Source: VGMA01 sp964655475 | GTDB lineage: Bacteria; Chlamydiota; Chlamydiia; Chlamydiales; VGMA01 | Assembly: GCA_964655475.1 (NCBI GenBank) | Contig: CAZZMO010000025.1 | Location: 1-16,665, forward strand | Reading direction: 5' to 3' | Length of the DNA: 16,665 nucleotides | Shown here: positions 1 to 7,649 of the stretch, one piece after another | Position numbering within the stretch: position 1 is the first letter of the stretch | Layout: each line of letters begins with the position of its first letter | Translations under genes and position numbers: made by a program | The notes under the pieces: generated by a model | What the model was told of the DNA's origin: nothing | What the model saw: the letters and a program-made list of their open reading frames with translations, nothing else | The model's database searches: none

Positions 1-36
1 AATATTATAGTTTTTATTATTTAAGTAGATGATACT

Positions 37-1389
37 ATGTCAATTGATACAATTATATCCCCCTTAATAGATGGGGACTTCCTTTTGAAGGTGGATAACC
101 TCATGGGGAAGGGGTCAAAATATGTGGCAGATAACACCCCTATCTCCCCTACCGATGAGAATTTTGCAAGAATTGAGCCTCCCAGCCCATCAAAACTTGA
201 AAGGCTCTCCAGATGGGCACATAGGAAGATGCGCTCCCTTGCTGAGGCTCACACAGCCCAAAAAGTCGGAGATTTCATTCAAAACCCCGTTTTTAAGATC
301 AACTGGAGCTATTTTTCACCCAATGAGCAGCTCGACCGGATCTATCGCCTCGAAAAGTCGATCCTTAATCTACAAGTGAACACTGAGAAAAAACTCAAAG
401 CGTTAGAGGGGAAGCGAATTGCCGTTGAACAGATGAACCCCTTTAAGCGCTTTTTTTATAGTAAACCCTCTTCAAAGGAAATTGCCGCATATCGAGGTGC
501 ATCAGAAACTCTATCTAAGGCCCTCAAAACATTGAGAGAGCTAGGAGAGAGTGCTAGACTACAAAAAACCATCGAAACTCCTGTCATGGTTGTTCCTCTT
601 TCAGCTCAAGAAAGAGATATTCATATCCTATTTCAAGCAGATCCTTCTTTTAAAAGGCACATGGATTTTGCAGACTACCTTGGTACGAAGAAAATCTCTA
701 CGACCCCTTTTCTCGCCATGGTGCGTCAACTAGAAGCTCAACCCTACGGGAAAGACCTCATTGCACCCTTGAGAGAGCAGCTCTACAACCTTTCTGACAT
801 TGGCGCATCAGATGAGGATTTTTTAGGGATACTTGATCAAGAGGAGATTAAAAAATTTAACTTCGCCTGCATGAGCTATCTTGAAAATCGCTTTGGACGC
901 CACCTCGTTCATACAGTAGTGGATCAAAAGGAAATGGCTTCCTTTTTGGCAGGAACCTTCACCATCACAGAGGGGCTCACCTATTCAGTCATTACAGGTC
1001 TCATCTTCCATAGGCTCGTTATGTCCTTGGAAAAAATGAAAAAGAAAATACAAGCAGAGGCAGCTGAAAAAAGAGCCGCTCCTCTTGTAAAGCAGCAAGA
1101 AGAGGTGGAAGTTGCTAGCATCGAAACAGCCTCTATGACCTCTGATTCAACAGAAGAGGAGCGAGAAGATACTCCCCCAGCTGTTTCTTGCCCTGATTCA
1201 GGAATGAAAAAACTGGCAACCTCTCTCTCTCAGATCGAATGTCCTAATTTAGGGATCCGTTCGATGGCTGAAAAAGCAAAACAATGGAAATGCCCCAATT
1301 TAGGCATGAAAAAAATCTACGACTCTCTTCGAGAAGAAAGGGTCGGAACAAAATTTAAGGCTATCCTTGACATTGAAGGAGATGAATGA
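37..1389 (+). CDS. Hypothetical protein with C-terminal 17-residue repeats (paralogue of next gene)
   Basis: I do not recognise a known family. The 450-residue product is soluble-looking and charged, without a signal peptide. It aligns along most of its length with the product of the next gene: shared features are the N-terminal FLLKVDNLMGKGSKY block, a GDFIQNP-type motif near residue 82, an FFYSKPSSKEI block around 140-150 and a TTPFLAMVR block near 228. Residues about 330-350 are moderately hydrophobic (TYSVITGLIFHRLVM) and could associate with a membrane, but this is weak. The C-terminal third is Glu/Lys-rich and holds three 17-residue repeats at 385-435. An in-frame stop at 22-24 makes ATG 37 the first possible ATG; no Shine-Dalgarno is visible before it. 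The stop overlaps the next start in an ATGA, so the two genes are probably translationally coupled. A lineage-specific chlamydial protein, perhaps a secreted effector, is possible but not shown. Confidence 0.8.
   Translation: MSIDTIISPLIDGDFLLKVDNLMGKGSKYVADNTPISPTDENFARIEPPSPSKLERLSRWAHRKMRSLAEAHTAQKVGDFIQNPVFKINWSYFSPNEQLDRIYRLEKSILNLQVNTEKKLKALEGKRIAVEQMNPFKRFFYSKPSSKEIAAYRGASETLSKALKTLRELGESARLQKTIETPVMVVPLSAQERDIHILFQADPSFKRHMDFADYLGTKKISTTPFLAMVRQLEAQPYGKDLIAPLREQLYNLSDIGASDEDFLGILDQEEIKKFNFACMSYLENRFGRHLVHTVVDQKEMASFLAGTFTITEGLTYSVITGLIFHRLVMSLEKMKKKIQAEAAEKRAAPLVKQQEEVEVASIETASMTSDSTEEEREDTPPAVSCPDSGMKKLATSLSQIECPNLGIRSMAEKAKQWKCPNLGMKKIYDSLREERVGTKFKAILDIEGDE
1189..1341 (+). repeat. 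Three tandem 17-residue coding repeats
   Basis: Residues 385-401, 402-418 and 419-435 of the first protein are three back-to-back units of exactly 17 residues, starting CPDSGMKK, CPNLGIRS and CPNLGMKK. The common pattern is Cys-Pro-x-x-Gly-hydrophobic, then a short charged, helix-like stretch. The paralogous next protein lacks the repeat, so it appears to be an addition to this copy. The DNA of the units has diverged more than the protein pattern, which argues against a very recent duplication. Function unknown. Confidence 0.85.
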
Positions 1390-2570
1390 TCATGATTCAA
1401 GATACAACTATAAACCCTACATTTCTTTTACAGATCGATCATTTGATCGGTAAAAGCTCTGAGTACAAAGGGGACGACTCACCTATCTCAACAGATGGGC
1501 TCTTCTCAAGAAACTACTCCTCTGAAACAACAAAACTCTCCCGAGTGTCGTTTTGGACAAGAGAAAAAGTGGGCTCCTATTCAAAGGCAGCAGTCGCCAT
1601 TCAAATTGGAGATTTCATCAATAGTGACGCCTTTCACACGAATTGGCAGCTCCTCCCTGTAGCGGAGCAAAACCAGAAAATCCGACAGCTTGAGGCAAGC
1701 ATCTCCTCTTTTAGCACGAAAGTTAAATCGAGACTTTTAGATTTACAAATAGAGAGATCTAGTTATAAGGAGCTCCCTTTCTACATTCGTATATTTACAT
1801 CGAAACCCTCAAAAGCAAAAATCAACTCCTACAAAAAAGCGGAAGAAAGTTTAAAATCAGCTTTAGAGACGATCCAAGCGTTCGGCGCCTGTACAAGGTT
1901 GAAAGTGATTGCCACAAAGTGTGTCGGAAGAAAACTTTACAAGGGTGGAATCCACCTTCCTCGCCTTCTAAATGAAGACCTCTCCTTCAAAAAACACCCT
2001 AATTTCATCACATTTTGTTCTGAGTATGAATCCTCAACAACCCCTTTCGTTGCGATGATGAGAGATATGGAAAGTGAAGGACTCGTAGGAAGATTCAACG
2101 CTATGGGAATCAGAACCATGTTGATCGATCTCCACCCAAAAGAAGACCTCGCTCTAGGAGCCCTTGATCCAAAAGCGATCCAGACTTTTAACAAAATGTG
2201 TCTTCGCTTTATTGAAAAAGAATTTGGGAGAGAAGCGAGAAAAAGTATTGAACATGCAGAAGGCTACGCTCCTTACAAAAGTGGAGAAAAGGTCATCCGA
2301 GGACAATTATTCGACCATTTCATCAGACAGCTCACCCCAGTAGAAGAACCACAAAAAGAAGAAGTAGTGCAAGAAGTGGTAGAAGAATTAGTCCTACCTG
2401 CCGAAGCTCCGCCTCCTAAGAAAGGGATGCTTTCCAAATTAAGAGAGCTGACTATTCCTGTACCTGAATTTATTGCGAAGAGAAGAAAGAAAAAAGAAGA
2501 GGACTCTCCTCAGTCAGTGACTGCTGTTGAGAAAAGCCCTTCCTTCTTTAAATTTGAGCTATTTGCCTAA
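1386..2570 (+). CDS. Hypothetical protein, paralogue of the preceding gene
   Basis: The 394-residue product is not from a family I can name. It is a clear paralogue of the upstream protein: FLLQIDHLIGKSSEY near the N-terminus, then IGDFINS, FTSKPSKAKI, STTPFVAMMRDME and FGREARKSI all have counterparts at matching positions. After about residue 315 it diverges into a Glu/Val/Pro-rich stretch and a Lys/Arg-rich tail, replacing the Cys-Pro repeats of the first copy. The first ATG (1386) overlaps the previous stop as ATGA; a second ATG at 1392 is also possible. AAGGAG at 1376-1381 lies 4 bases before the first and 10 before the second. Operon with the upstream gene is very likely. It ends only 5 bases before the convergent groEL stop, leaving no room for a separate terminator. 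Confidence 0.8.
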   Translation: MIMIQDTTINPTFLLQIDHLIGKSSEYKGDDSPISTDGLFSRNYSSETTKLSRVSFWTREKVGSYSKAAVAIQIGDFINSDAFHTNWQLLPVAEQNQKIRQLEASISSFSTKVKSRLLDLQIERSSYKELPFYIRIFTSKPSKAKINSYKKAEESLKSALETIQAFGACTRLKVIATKCVGRKLYKGGIHLPRLLNEDLSFKKHPNFITFCSEYESSTTPFVAMMRDMESEGLVGRFNAMGIRTMLIDLHPKEDLALGALDPKAIQTFNKMCLRFIEKEFGREARKSIEHAEGYAPYKSGEKVIRGQLFDHFIRQLTPVEEPQKEEVVQEVVEELVLPAEAPPPKKGMLSKLRELTIPVPEFIAKRRKKKEEDSPQSVTAVEKSPSFFKFELFA

Positions 2571-2575
2571 CGGTT

Positions 2576-4243
2576 TTACATCATTCCCATGCCTGGCATG
2601 CCGCCCATACCGCCCATGCCATGCATTGGATCATGACCCTGATGATCGTGGCCTGCCCCTTTTTCTTCTGGCTCATCGGTGATCATGACTTCTACTGTGA
2701 GAAGCATGCTTGCGATGGAGACAGCGTTACAAAGGGCTTGTTTTGTCACCTCTACTGGATCAATCACACCTGATTGAACGAGATCTTCATAAGTTTCTGT
2801 AAGAGCGTTGTAGCCCTGATTCCCTGAGAGGGAAGCGACTTTTTCTGCAACGACATCACCATTCACACCTGCGTTGAAAGCAATCGTTGTCGTTGGAGCT
2901 CTCAAAGCTTTTAAGAGGATCTGAACCCCTAGAGCTTCATCTCCAGGAAGTTTAAGCTCTTTTAAAAGAGGTTCTGCACGGATGAGAGCTGTTCCCCCTC
3001 CTGCAACAATACCACTTTCTCCCGCAGCTTTTGTGGCATGAAGAGCATCTTCTACCCGATCTTTAATCTCTTTCATCTCTGCTTCAGTCGGAGCGCCCAC
3101 TTGGATGACCGCAACACCACCAGAAAGTTTTGCAAGTCTCTCTTGCAGTTTTTCTTTATCGTAATCAGAGGTGGAATTTTGGATTTCTCTTCTGATTGCT
3201 TCGATACGCCCTTTAATGACATGGCTAGCCCCTTTACCGCCGCTGATCACTGTATCTTCTTTGCTCACTGTGATCGTTGCAGCAGCGCCTAAATGCTCTG
3301 GCATTACTTTTTCTAAGTCGTATCCCGTCTCTTCAGAAATGAGAGTTGCTCCTGTCAAGATCGCGATATCAGCGAGCATCGCTTTTTTTCGATCTCCAAA
3401 CGCTGGCGCTTTTACTGCACAAACAGAGAGGTTCCCTTTAAGCTTGTTGACAACGAGTGTTGTGAGTGCATCTGAATCGATGTCTTCTGCAATGATCAAG
3501 CAAGGTCTTTTCCCCTTTAGAGCAGCGATCATTTCGAGCACAGGGACCATCTGCTGAATCGATGAGATCTTGATGTCTGTGATGAATACGTAAGCATCTT
3601 TGAGCTCTGCAACCATCTTGTCTGGATTTGTGACAAAATAAGGTGAGAGATAGCCTTTATCAAATTGCATCCCTTCTACGACATCGACGACAGTCTCGAT
3701 CCCTTTTGCTTCTTCAACAGTGATCGTTCCATCCTTTCCTACTTTCTCCATCGCATCTGCGATCAAATTGCCGATATGTTTGTCGTTATTTGCAGAGATA
3801 GCAGCGACTTGCGCAATTTCATCGCGAGATGCTACAGGAATTGCACTTCTTTCGAGGTGGTGAAGGACTTCTTTCAGCGCTTTATCCATCCCTTTCTTGA
3901 TCTGAAGTGGATCAGCACCTGCTTCGATGAATCGGAGTCCCTCTTTGTAGATCGCTTCAGTCAGTGTAACGGCAGTTGTCGTTCCATCTCCTGCCTTGTC
4001 ATTTGTTTTGGAAGCGGCAATCGCGACGAGCTGAGCTCCCATGTTCTCAAATTTATCTTTTAAGCGGATTTCTTTGGCAACGCTGACGCCATCCTTTGTC
4101 GACAAAGGAGGACCAAAAGATTTTTCCAATAAAACATTTCTTCCACCAGGTCCGAGTGTCGCTTTAACAGCTCTTGCTAATTTCTTGACTCCAGAGAGAA
4201 TGTGTCCTCTTGCAGCTTGTTCTTTTGCGATTTTTTTTGCCAT
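2576..4243 (-). CDS. groEL: 60 kDa chaperonin GroEL
   Basis: Cytosolic ATP-dependent chaperonin forming the double-ring folding cage with GroES. The 555-residue protein has the family signatures in order: LGPGGRNVLLEKSFG near the N-terminus, the ATP-binding GDGTTTAVTL, the apical GYLSPYFVTNP segment, KDRVEDALHAT with the catalytic-type Asp, the GGGTAL turn, and a Gly/Met tail (HGMGGMGGMPGMGMM) preceded by a His-rich GHDHQGHDPMHG. Start choice: the open frame extends 18 codons upstream, but MAKKIAKEQ at 4243 is the usual GroEL start and has AAGGAG (4250-4255) six bases away; the extension overlaps the promoter. Length fits the family (about 545). No groES lies beside it, so this may be one of the extra groEL copies known in Chlamydiae, although it keeps the ATPase residues and the GGM tail. 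The usual LGPKGR reads LGPGGR here. Likely heat-shock controlled through the CIRCE-like site upstream. Confidence 0.97.
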   Translation of the reverse strand: MAKKIAKEQAARGHILSGVKKLARAVKATLGPGGRNVLLEKSFGPPLSTKDGVSVAKEIRLKDKFENMGAQLVAIAASKTNDKAGDGTTTAVTLTEAIYKEGLRFIEAGADPLQIKKGMDKALKEVLHHLERSAIPVASRDEIAQVAAISANNDKHIGNLIADAMEKVGKDGTITVEEAKGIETVVDVVEGMQFDKGYLSPYFVTNPDKMVAELKDAYVFITDIKISSIQQMVPVLEMIAALKGKRPCLIIAEDIDSDALTTLVVNKLKGNLSVCAVKAPAFGDRKKAMLADIAILTGATLISEETGYDLEKVMPEHLGAAATITVSKEDTVISGGKGASHVIKGRIEAIRREIQNSTSDYDKEKLQERLAKLSGGVAVIQVGAPTEAEMKEIKDRVEDALHATKAAGESGIVAGGGTALIRAEPLLKELKLPGDEALGVQILLKALRAPTTTIAFNAGVNGDVVAEKVASLSGNQGYNALTETYEDLVQSGVIDPVEVTKQALCNAVSIASMLLTVEVMITDEPEEKGAGHDHQGHDPMHGMGGMGGMPGMGMM

Positions 4244-4268
4244 GATCAGCTCCTTATTTTGTGATAAC

Positions 4269-4297
4269 ATGCTAGGACAGGAAAGGTTTTTTGTCAA
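4269..4297 (-). promoter_or_regulatory. Predicted main sigma factor promoter of groEL
   Basis: On the minus strand TTGACA (4297-4292) is followed after exactly 17 bases by TAGCAT (4274-4269). The -35 is a perfect consensus hexamer and the -10 matches 4 of 6. The start of transcription would fall near 4262, giving a leader of about 20 bases that includes the AAGGAG ribosome site. This is a pattern match only. Confidence 0.6.
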
Positions 4298-4301
4298 CGA
4301 A

Positions 4302-4328
4302 TTAGCACTTGATAAGATTAAGCGCTAA
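4302..4328 (-). promoter_or_regulatory. CIRCE-type operator (predicted HrcA site) upstream of groEL
   Basis: TTAGCACTT, nine bases, AAGCGCTAA. The CIRCE consensus is TTAGCACTC-N9-GAGTGCTAA: the spacer length is exact and 15 of 18 arm bases agree. HrcA is known to repress chaperone operons through this element, including in Chlamydia. It sits 58 bases upstream of the groEL start and 4 bases upstream of the predicted -35, and begins 2 bases after the namZ stop codon. In the transcript of namZ the arms would pair completely (one G-U), so it could also act as a 3'-end hairpin for that gene. Confidence 0.85.
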
Positions 4329-4330
4329 AA

Positions 4331-5551
4331 TTAGTTATACTGAGGGAAAAGATACTTTTTTCGCTTGAGAAGAAACTGCTCTCTCTCCCCTTTTTGATAC
4401 TCGATCAACTTCCAAGAGACGAACTTTTCATTCTCAATCATCTTGAGCATCTCGGTGTTGCCATTTGCGAGACAAAAGAGGTGCTTCTTGTTCTTCGGAA
4501 GATCTTTCAGTATTTGATTGATTTGATCAGGATACATGCTTTTGAGAAGACCAATCAAGAAGTACTGCACCATGAGAGGCTTGTAATGGTGGTGATTGAG
4601 AATGTGAATCTTCACCCCCTGGCAATCTTTATCCTTGAATAAGCCATAGAAAGGGCGAAAGTGAAAAGGGGAAAACCAAACCCCTGGCATCTTTTGAGCA
4701 TTCAGCTGACGGGCAAACTCTTCTGCGTTGACCCAAGGAGCTCCGATGATTTTGAAAGGGAGAGTATAACCAACACCAATGCTGACGAGTCCAAGCTCTC
4801 CTAAAATCCCCGTTGATGCACTGTAAAAAGGGGTGTCTGATTCAGGCATATGAGGACTTAAGGGGACCCAAATGAGTCCTGTATCTTGATAGATCATGTC
4901 CCTCTTCCAACCCTTCATCGGGACCACTTTCAATTTACAGTTGATCTGATATTCCCCATTGAAAAATTTTGCAAGCTCACCAATCGTCATTCCATGGCAG
5001 TAAGGGACATTCACATAACCGATAAACGAGCGGGAGGCCTCTTCGAGCATAGGACCATCGACGAGAAGACCACCGAGAGGATTAGGGCGATCGAGCACCC
5101 ACACTTCCTTCCCATTTTTCGCCGCTTCTTCCATGACGTAGTAGAGAGTCGTTGCGTATGTGTAGCCACGGCAGCCGTTATCTTGTATGTCGAAAATCAA
5201 AACATCGAGATCTTTGAGCATCTCTTTCGTAGGGCGCCTGGTATCTCCATGGAGACTATAGATGGGGACTTGACCTTCTTCATTCTTGATATGTTCAGCC
5301 GCGTAGGCTTTTCCTGTAAGCCCATGCTCTGGAGCGAAAAATGCTTTGAGTAAAAAGGGGCGATCTTTTGCAGCCATGAGAGTCGAGGCCAACTGATAGT
5401 CCCGATTCACACCCGTGTGATTGGTGATCAACCCAACACGTTTTCCTTTCAAGAGAGCGTCATGTCCATCGTCAAAAAAGACATCGAGGCCTACCGTGAT
5501 TTGGGCGCTCCAAACCCTTGTAACGAAGAGAAGAAGAAGAAATCGCTTCAT
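4331..5551 (-). CDS. namZ: NamZ/DUF1343 family exo-beta-N-acetylmuramidase, exported
   Basis: Predicted peptidoglycan hydrolase of the DUF1343 family, whose characterised member NamZ of Bacillus subtilis removes N-acetylmuramic acid from non-reducing ends of glycan fragments. The 406-residue protein starts with a short signal peptide (MKRFLLLLFVTRVWSA, cleavage near residue 16), so it should act outside the cytoplasmic membrane. Family motifs follow in order: GLITNHTGVNRD (40-51), FAPEHGLTG (72-80, with the conserved Glu75), DIQDNGCRGYTY (121-132), VLDRPNPLGG (152-161), then VDGPML and a CHGMTIGELA block near 185. Length is as expected. The signal peptide supports the start at 5551 although no good ribosome site precedes it. 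The start codon shares three bases with that of the divergent pcrA. The role is either trimming or recycling of the sparse chlamydial peptidoglycan; substrate specificity is inferred from the family only. Confidence 0.85.
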   Translation of the reverse strand: MKRFLLLLFVTRVWSAQITVGLDVFFDDGHDALLKGKRVGLITNHTGVNRDYQLASTLMAAKDRPFLLKAFFAPEHGLTGKAYAAEHIKNEEGQVPIYSLHGDTRRPTKEMLKDLDVLIFDIQDNGCRGYTYATTLYYVMEEAAKNGKEVWVLDRPNPLGGLLVDGPMLEEASRSFIGYVNVPYCHGMTIGELAKFFNGEYQINCKLKVVPMKGWKRDMIYQDTGLIWVPLSPHMPESDTPFYSASTGILGELGLVSIGVGYTLPFKIIGAPWVNAEEFARQLNAQKMPGVWFSPFHFRPFYGLFKDKDCQGVKIHILNHHHYKPLMVQYFLIGLLKSMYPDQINQILKDLPKNKKHLFCLANGNTEMLKMIENEKFVSWKLIEYQKGEREQFLLKRKKYLFPQYN

Positions 5552-7625
5552 GGAAAAATCGTATCACAGTTATTCTCGATTGTCTATGCAAGAAACACTC
5601 AACTCGAAACAGCAAGAAGCAGTAGAACACGTTGAAGGTCCCCTTCTCGTGCTGGCTGGCGCTGGAAGCGGTAAAACGCGCATCGTGACAAACCGGATCG
5701 TCCATCTCCTCGAGATAGGAGTCCCCTCTTCTGAAATCGTCGCTGTGACATTTACGAATAAAGCGGCTGAAGAGATGTCTTCTCGTGTGAAGGGGCTCAC
5801 CCGTCAAAACGTCCTCGTCACCACATTTCACTCTTTTGCAGCGAGAATCCTTCGCGAATCGATCCACCACCTCGGCTTTCAGCAGAGCTTCTCAATTTAT
5901 GATGAGCAAGATTCCCTCTCCCTTTTGAAAGAGGTTTATCCTGAAGGGGATGCAAAACAACTAAAACATGCGATTTCAGAGGCGAAAAACGCCTTCCTCT
6001 CCCCAGAAGAAGTGGGAGGGAATACAGGTCATGTCTACAAACTCTATCAAGATAAACTCTTCTCCTATAACGCCCTCGATTTTGACGATCTCCTCTTCTT
6101 AACGGTAAAACTTTGGCAGACCCACTCAACAGTCTTGAACTACTATCAAAACCGCTTCTCTTTCCTCCTCATTGATGAGTATCAAGATACCAATGAAGCA
6201 CAGTATCTCATGGCCAAGCTCTTAGCGGGTGAGAGAAAGAACATCTTCGTCGTGGGAGACCCTGACCAATCGATATACTCTTGGCGAGGCGCCAATATCA
6301 GGAACATTTTGAATTTTGAAAAAGACTTCCCTGGCGCCAAAGTGGTTACCCTCGACCAAAACTACCGATCGACGAATCACATTTTGTCAGCTGCCAATCG
6401 ACTCATCCAAAAAAATGACCGCCCTTACGAAAAAAACCTCTGGAGCGCTCTTGGTGATGGGGAGAAAATTGCAGTCAAAATCTTCCCCTCTGATCGGGAA
6501 GAGGCAAGCTTTGTCGTGAGGATGGCCCTCAAGTATCGACAAATGGAGAAGATTCCCCTTTCAGAGACTGCCATTTTTTATCGCACAAACGCTCAGTCCC
6601 GCTCTTTTGAAGATGCCCTTCTTCGAGAAAAGGTCCCCTACACAATCGTAGGAGGCCTTTCCTTCTACCAACGAAAAGAGATCAAGGACATCCTCGCTTT
6701 CCTCCGCCTTCTCGTCTCCCCTGCAGACTTTGTCGCTTTTGCCCGCACCATCAACATCCCGAAACGGGGTATGGGACCAAAAGCGGTAGAGAATCTAAAA
6801 CTCGGAAGTGAAATGGCAAGGCTCCCGATCCTCAGCTATTGTCGAGAAATCGTTCAGACAACTACCTTACCTCCAAAACAGAGAGAGGCCCTTTCTTCCT
6901 ACGTCCGCCTTTTAGATGAAGTCTCTCTTGAGACAAACTCTCTTGAGGAGCTCATCAAAACGCTCATCATTAAATCTCAGTACCTAAGTCATTTGAAAGA
7001 GGATCCAGAAACCTACGCCGATCGAAAAGAGAACGTAGAGGAACTCGTTGCAAAGGCAGCAGAATGGGAAGAAGATCGAGAAGAGGTGAGCCTTTCGAAA
7101 TTTCTCGAAGAAATTTCTCTTCAATCCTCTCTCGATGAAGGGGAGTTTGATCAAGAGAAGATCCGTTTGATGACGATTCACAACAGTAAAGGGCTCGAGT
7201 TTCTCCTCTGTTTCTTGGTTGGCATGGAAGAAGATCTCTTCCCCCATGCGAATTCAAGAGATGATCCAATGGCTCTACAAGAAGAGAGAAGACTCTGCTA
7301 CGTTGGGATCACAAGAGCGAGAAAATATCTCTATCTCACTGCTTCTCAGTACCGCTATCTCTTTGGTGTCCCAAGAGTAATGAAGACTTCGAGGTTTCTC
7401 AAAGAGCTTCAAGAAGTAGAAGAAGCAGAAGAGGAACGGGAAGAGCCACTTCCTCCCCAAGATTTTGTCCCGGGGGCGAACGTCTTTCATAAAACCTTTG
7501 GCAAAGGGATCATCAGAAAGAGACAAGAAACGTCGATTGGCCCTACATTAGACATCTACTTCTTTGAAGATAAAGAGCTCAAAACATTAGCTCTTAAATA
7601 CGCCAAACTTTCTCTCCAAGATTAA
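5550..7625 (+). CDS. pcrA: UvrD/PcrA-type superfamily 1 DNA helicase
   Basis: ATP-driven 3'-5' DNA helicase of the UvrD/Rep/PcrA group, used in nucleotide excision and mismatch repair, replication restart and clearing proteins from DNA. With ATG 5550 the product has 691 residues. Motifs in order: LNSKQQEAV (Q motif), Walker A GAGSGKT (Lys42), motif II DEYQD (about 209-213), DQSIYSWRGA (motif III), LDQNYRST (motif IV), LMTIHNSKGLEF (motif V) and CYVGITRAR (motif VI, Arg589). The C-terminus (VFHKTFGKGIIRK onward) is the Tudor-like extension of PcrA/UvrD that contacts RNA polymerase. The longest open frame begins at 5421 but would cross the namZ coding region with a low-quality basic stretch. 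ATG 5550 has only AGAAG-like bases 10 upstream; ATG 5586 (679 residues) also fits. The 24-base gap to rpoN suggests one operon. I recall the uvrD-rpoN order from Chlamydia. Confidence 0.95.
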   Translation: MEKSYHSYSRLSMQETLNSKQQEAVEHVEGPLLVLAGAGSGKTRIVTNRIVHLLEIGVPSSEIVAVTFTNKAAEEMSSRVKGLTRQNVLVTTFHSFAARILRESIHHLGFQQSFSIYDEQDSLSLLKEVYPEGDAKQLKHAISEAKNAFLSPEEVGGNTGHVYKLYQDKLFSYNALDFDDLLFLTVKLWQTHSTVLNYYQNRFSFLLIDEYQDTNEAQYLMAKLLAGERKNIFVVGDPDQSIYSWRGANIRNILNFEKDFPGAKVVTLDQNYRSTNHILSAANRLIQKNDRPYEKNLWSALGDGEKIAVKIFPSDREEASFVVRMALKYRQMEKIPLSETAIFYRTNAQSRSFEDALLREKVPYTIVGGLSFYQRKEIKDILAFLRLLVSPADFVAFARTINIPKRGMGPKAVENLKLGSEMARLPILSYCREIVQTTTLPPKQREALSSYVRLLDEVSLETNSLEELIKTLIIKSQYLSHLKEDPETYADRKENVEELVAKAAEWEEDREEVSLSKFLEEISLQSSLDEGEFDQEKIRLMTIHNSKGLEFLLCFLVGMEEDLFPHANSRDDPMALQEERRLCYVGITRARKYLYLTASQYRYLFGVPRVMKTSRFLKELQEVEEAEEEREEPLPPQDFVPGANVFHKTFGKGIIRKRQETSIGPTLDIYFFEDKELKTLALKYAKLSLQD

Positions 7626-7649
7626 CCTTTTTTCCGTTATAGGGAAGGG

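Noticed and set aside
1..36. A/T-rich leader before the first gene as a defined promoter
   Set aside because: Several TATA-like words occur but no convincing -35/-10 pair fits in the 36 bases available; the true promoter may lie outside the window.
2588..2600. Palindrome CATGCCTGGCATG as a possible groEL terminator
   Set aside because: It lies within the coding sequence for the repetitive Gly/Met tail and is explained by those codons; no T-run follows.
3171..4063. Open frames of 128 and 132 codons antisense to groEL
   Set aside because: Shadow frames of a highly conserved gene; no ribosome sites and no recognisable product.
4244..4297. N-terminal extension of GroEL by 18 residues
   Set aside because: The extension covers the predicted -35, -10 and ribosome site; MAKKIAKEQ with AAGGAG six bases upstream is the normal GroEL start.
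5421..5549. N-terminal extension of the helicase by 43 residues
   Set aside because: It lies entirely antisense to the signal peptide and N-terminus of NamZ, is basic and low in quality, and precedes the place where UvrD/PcrA proteins normally begin.
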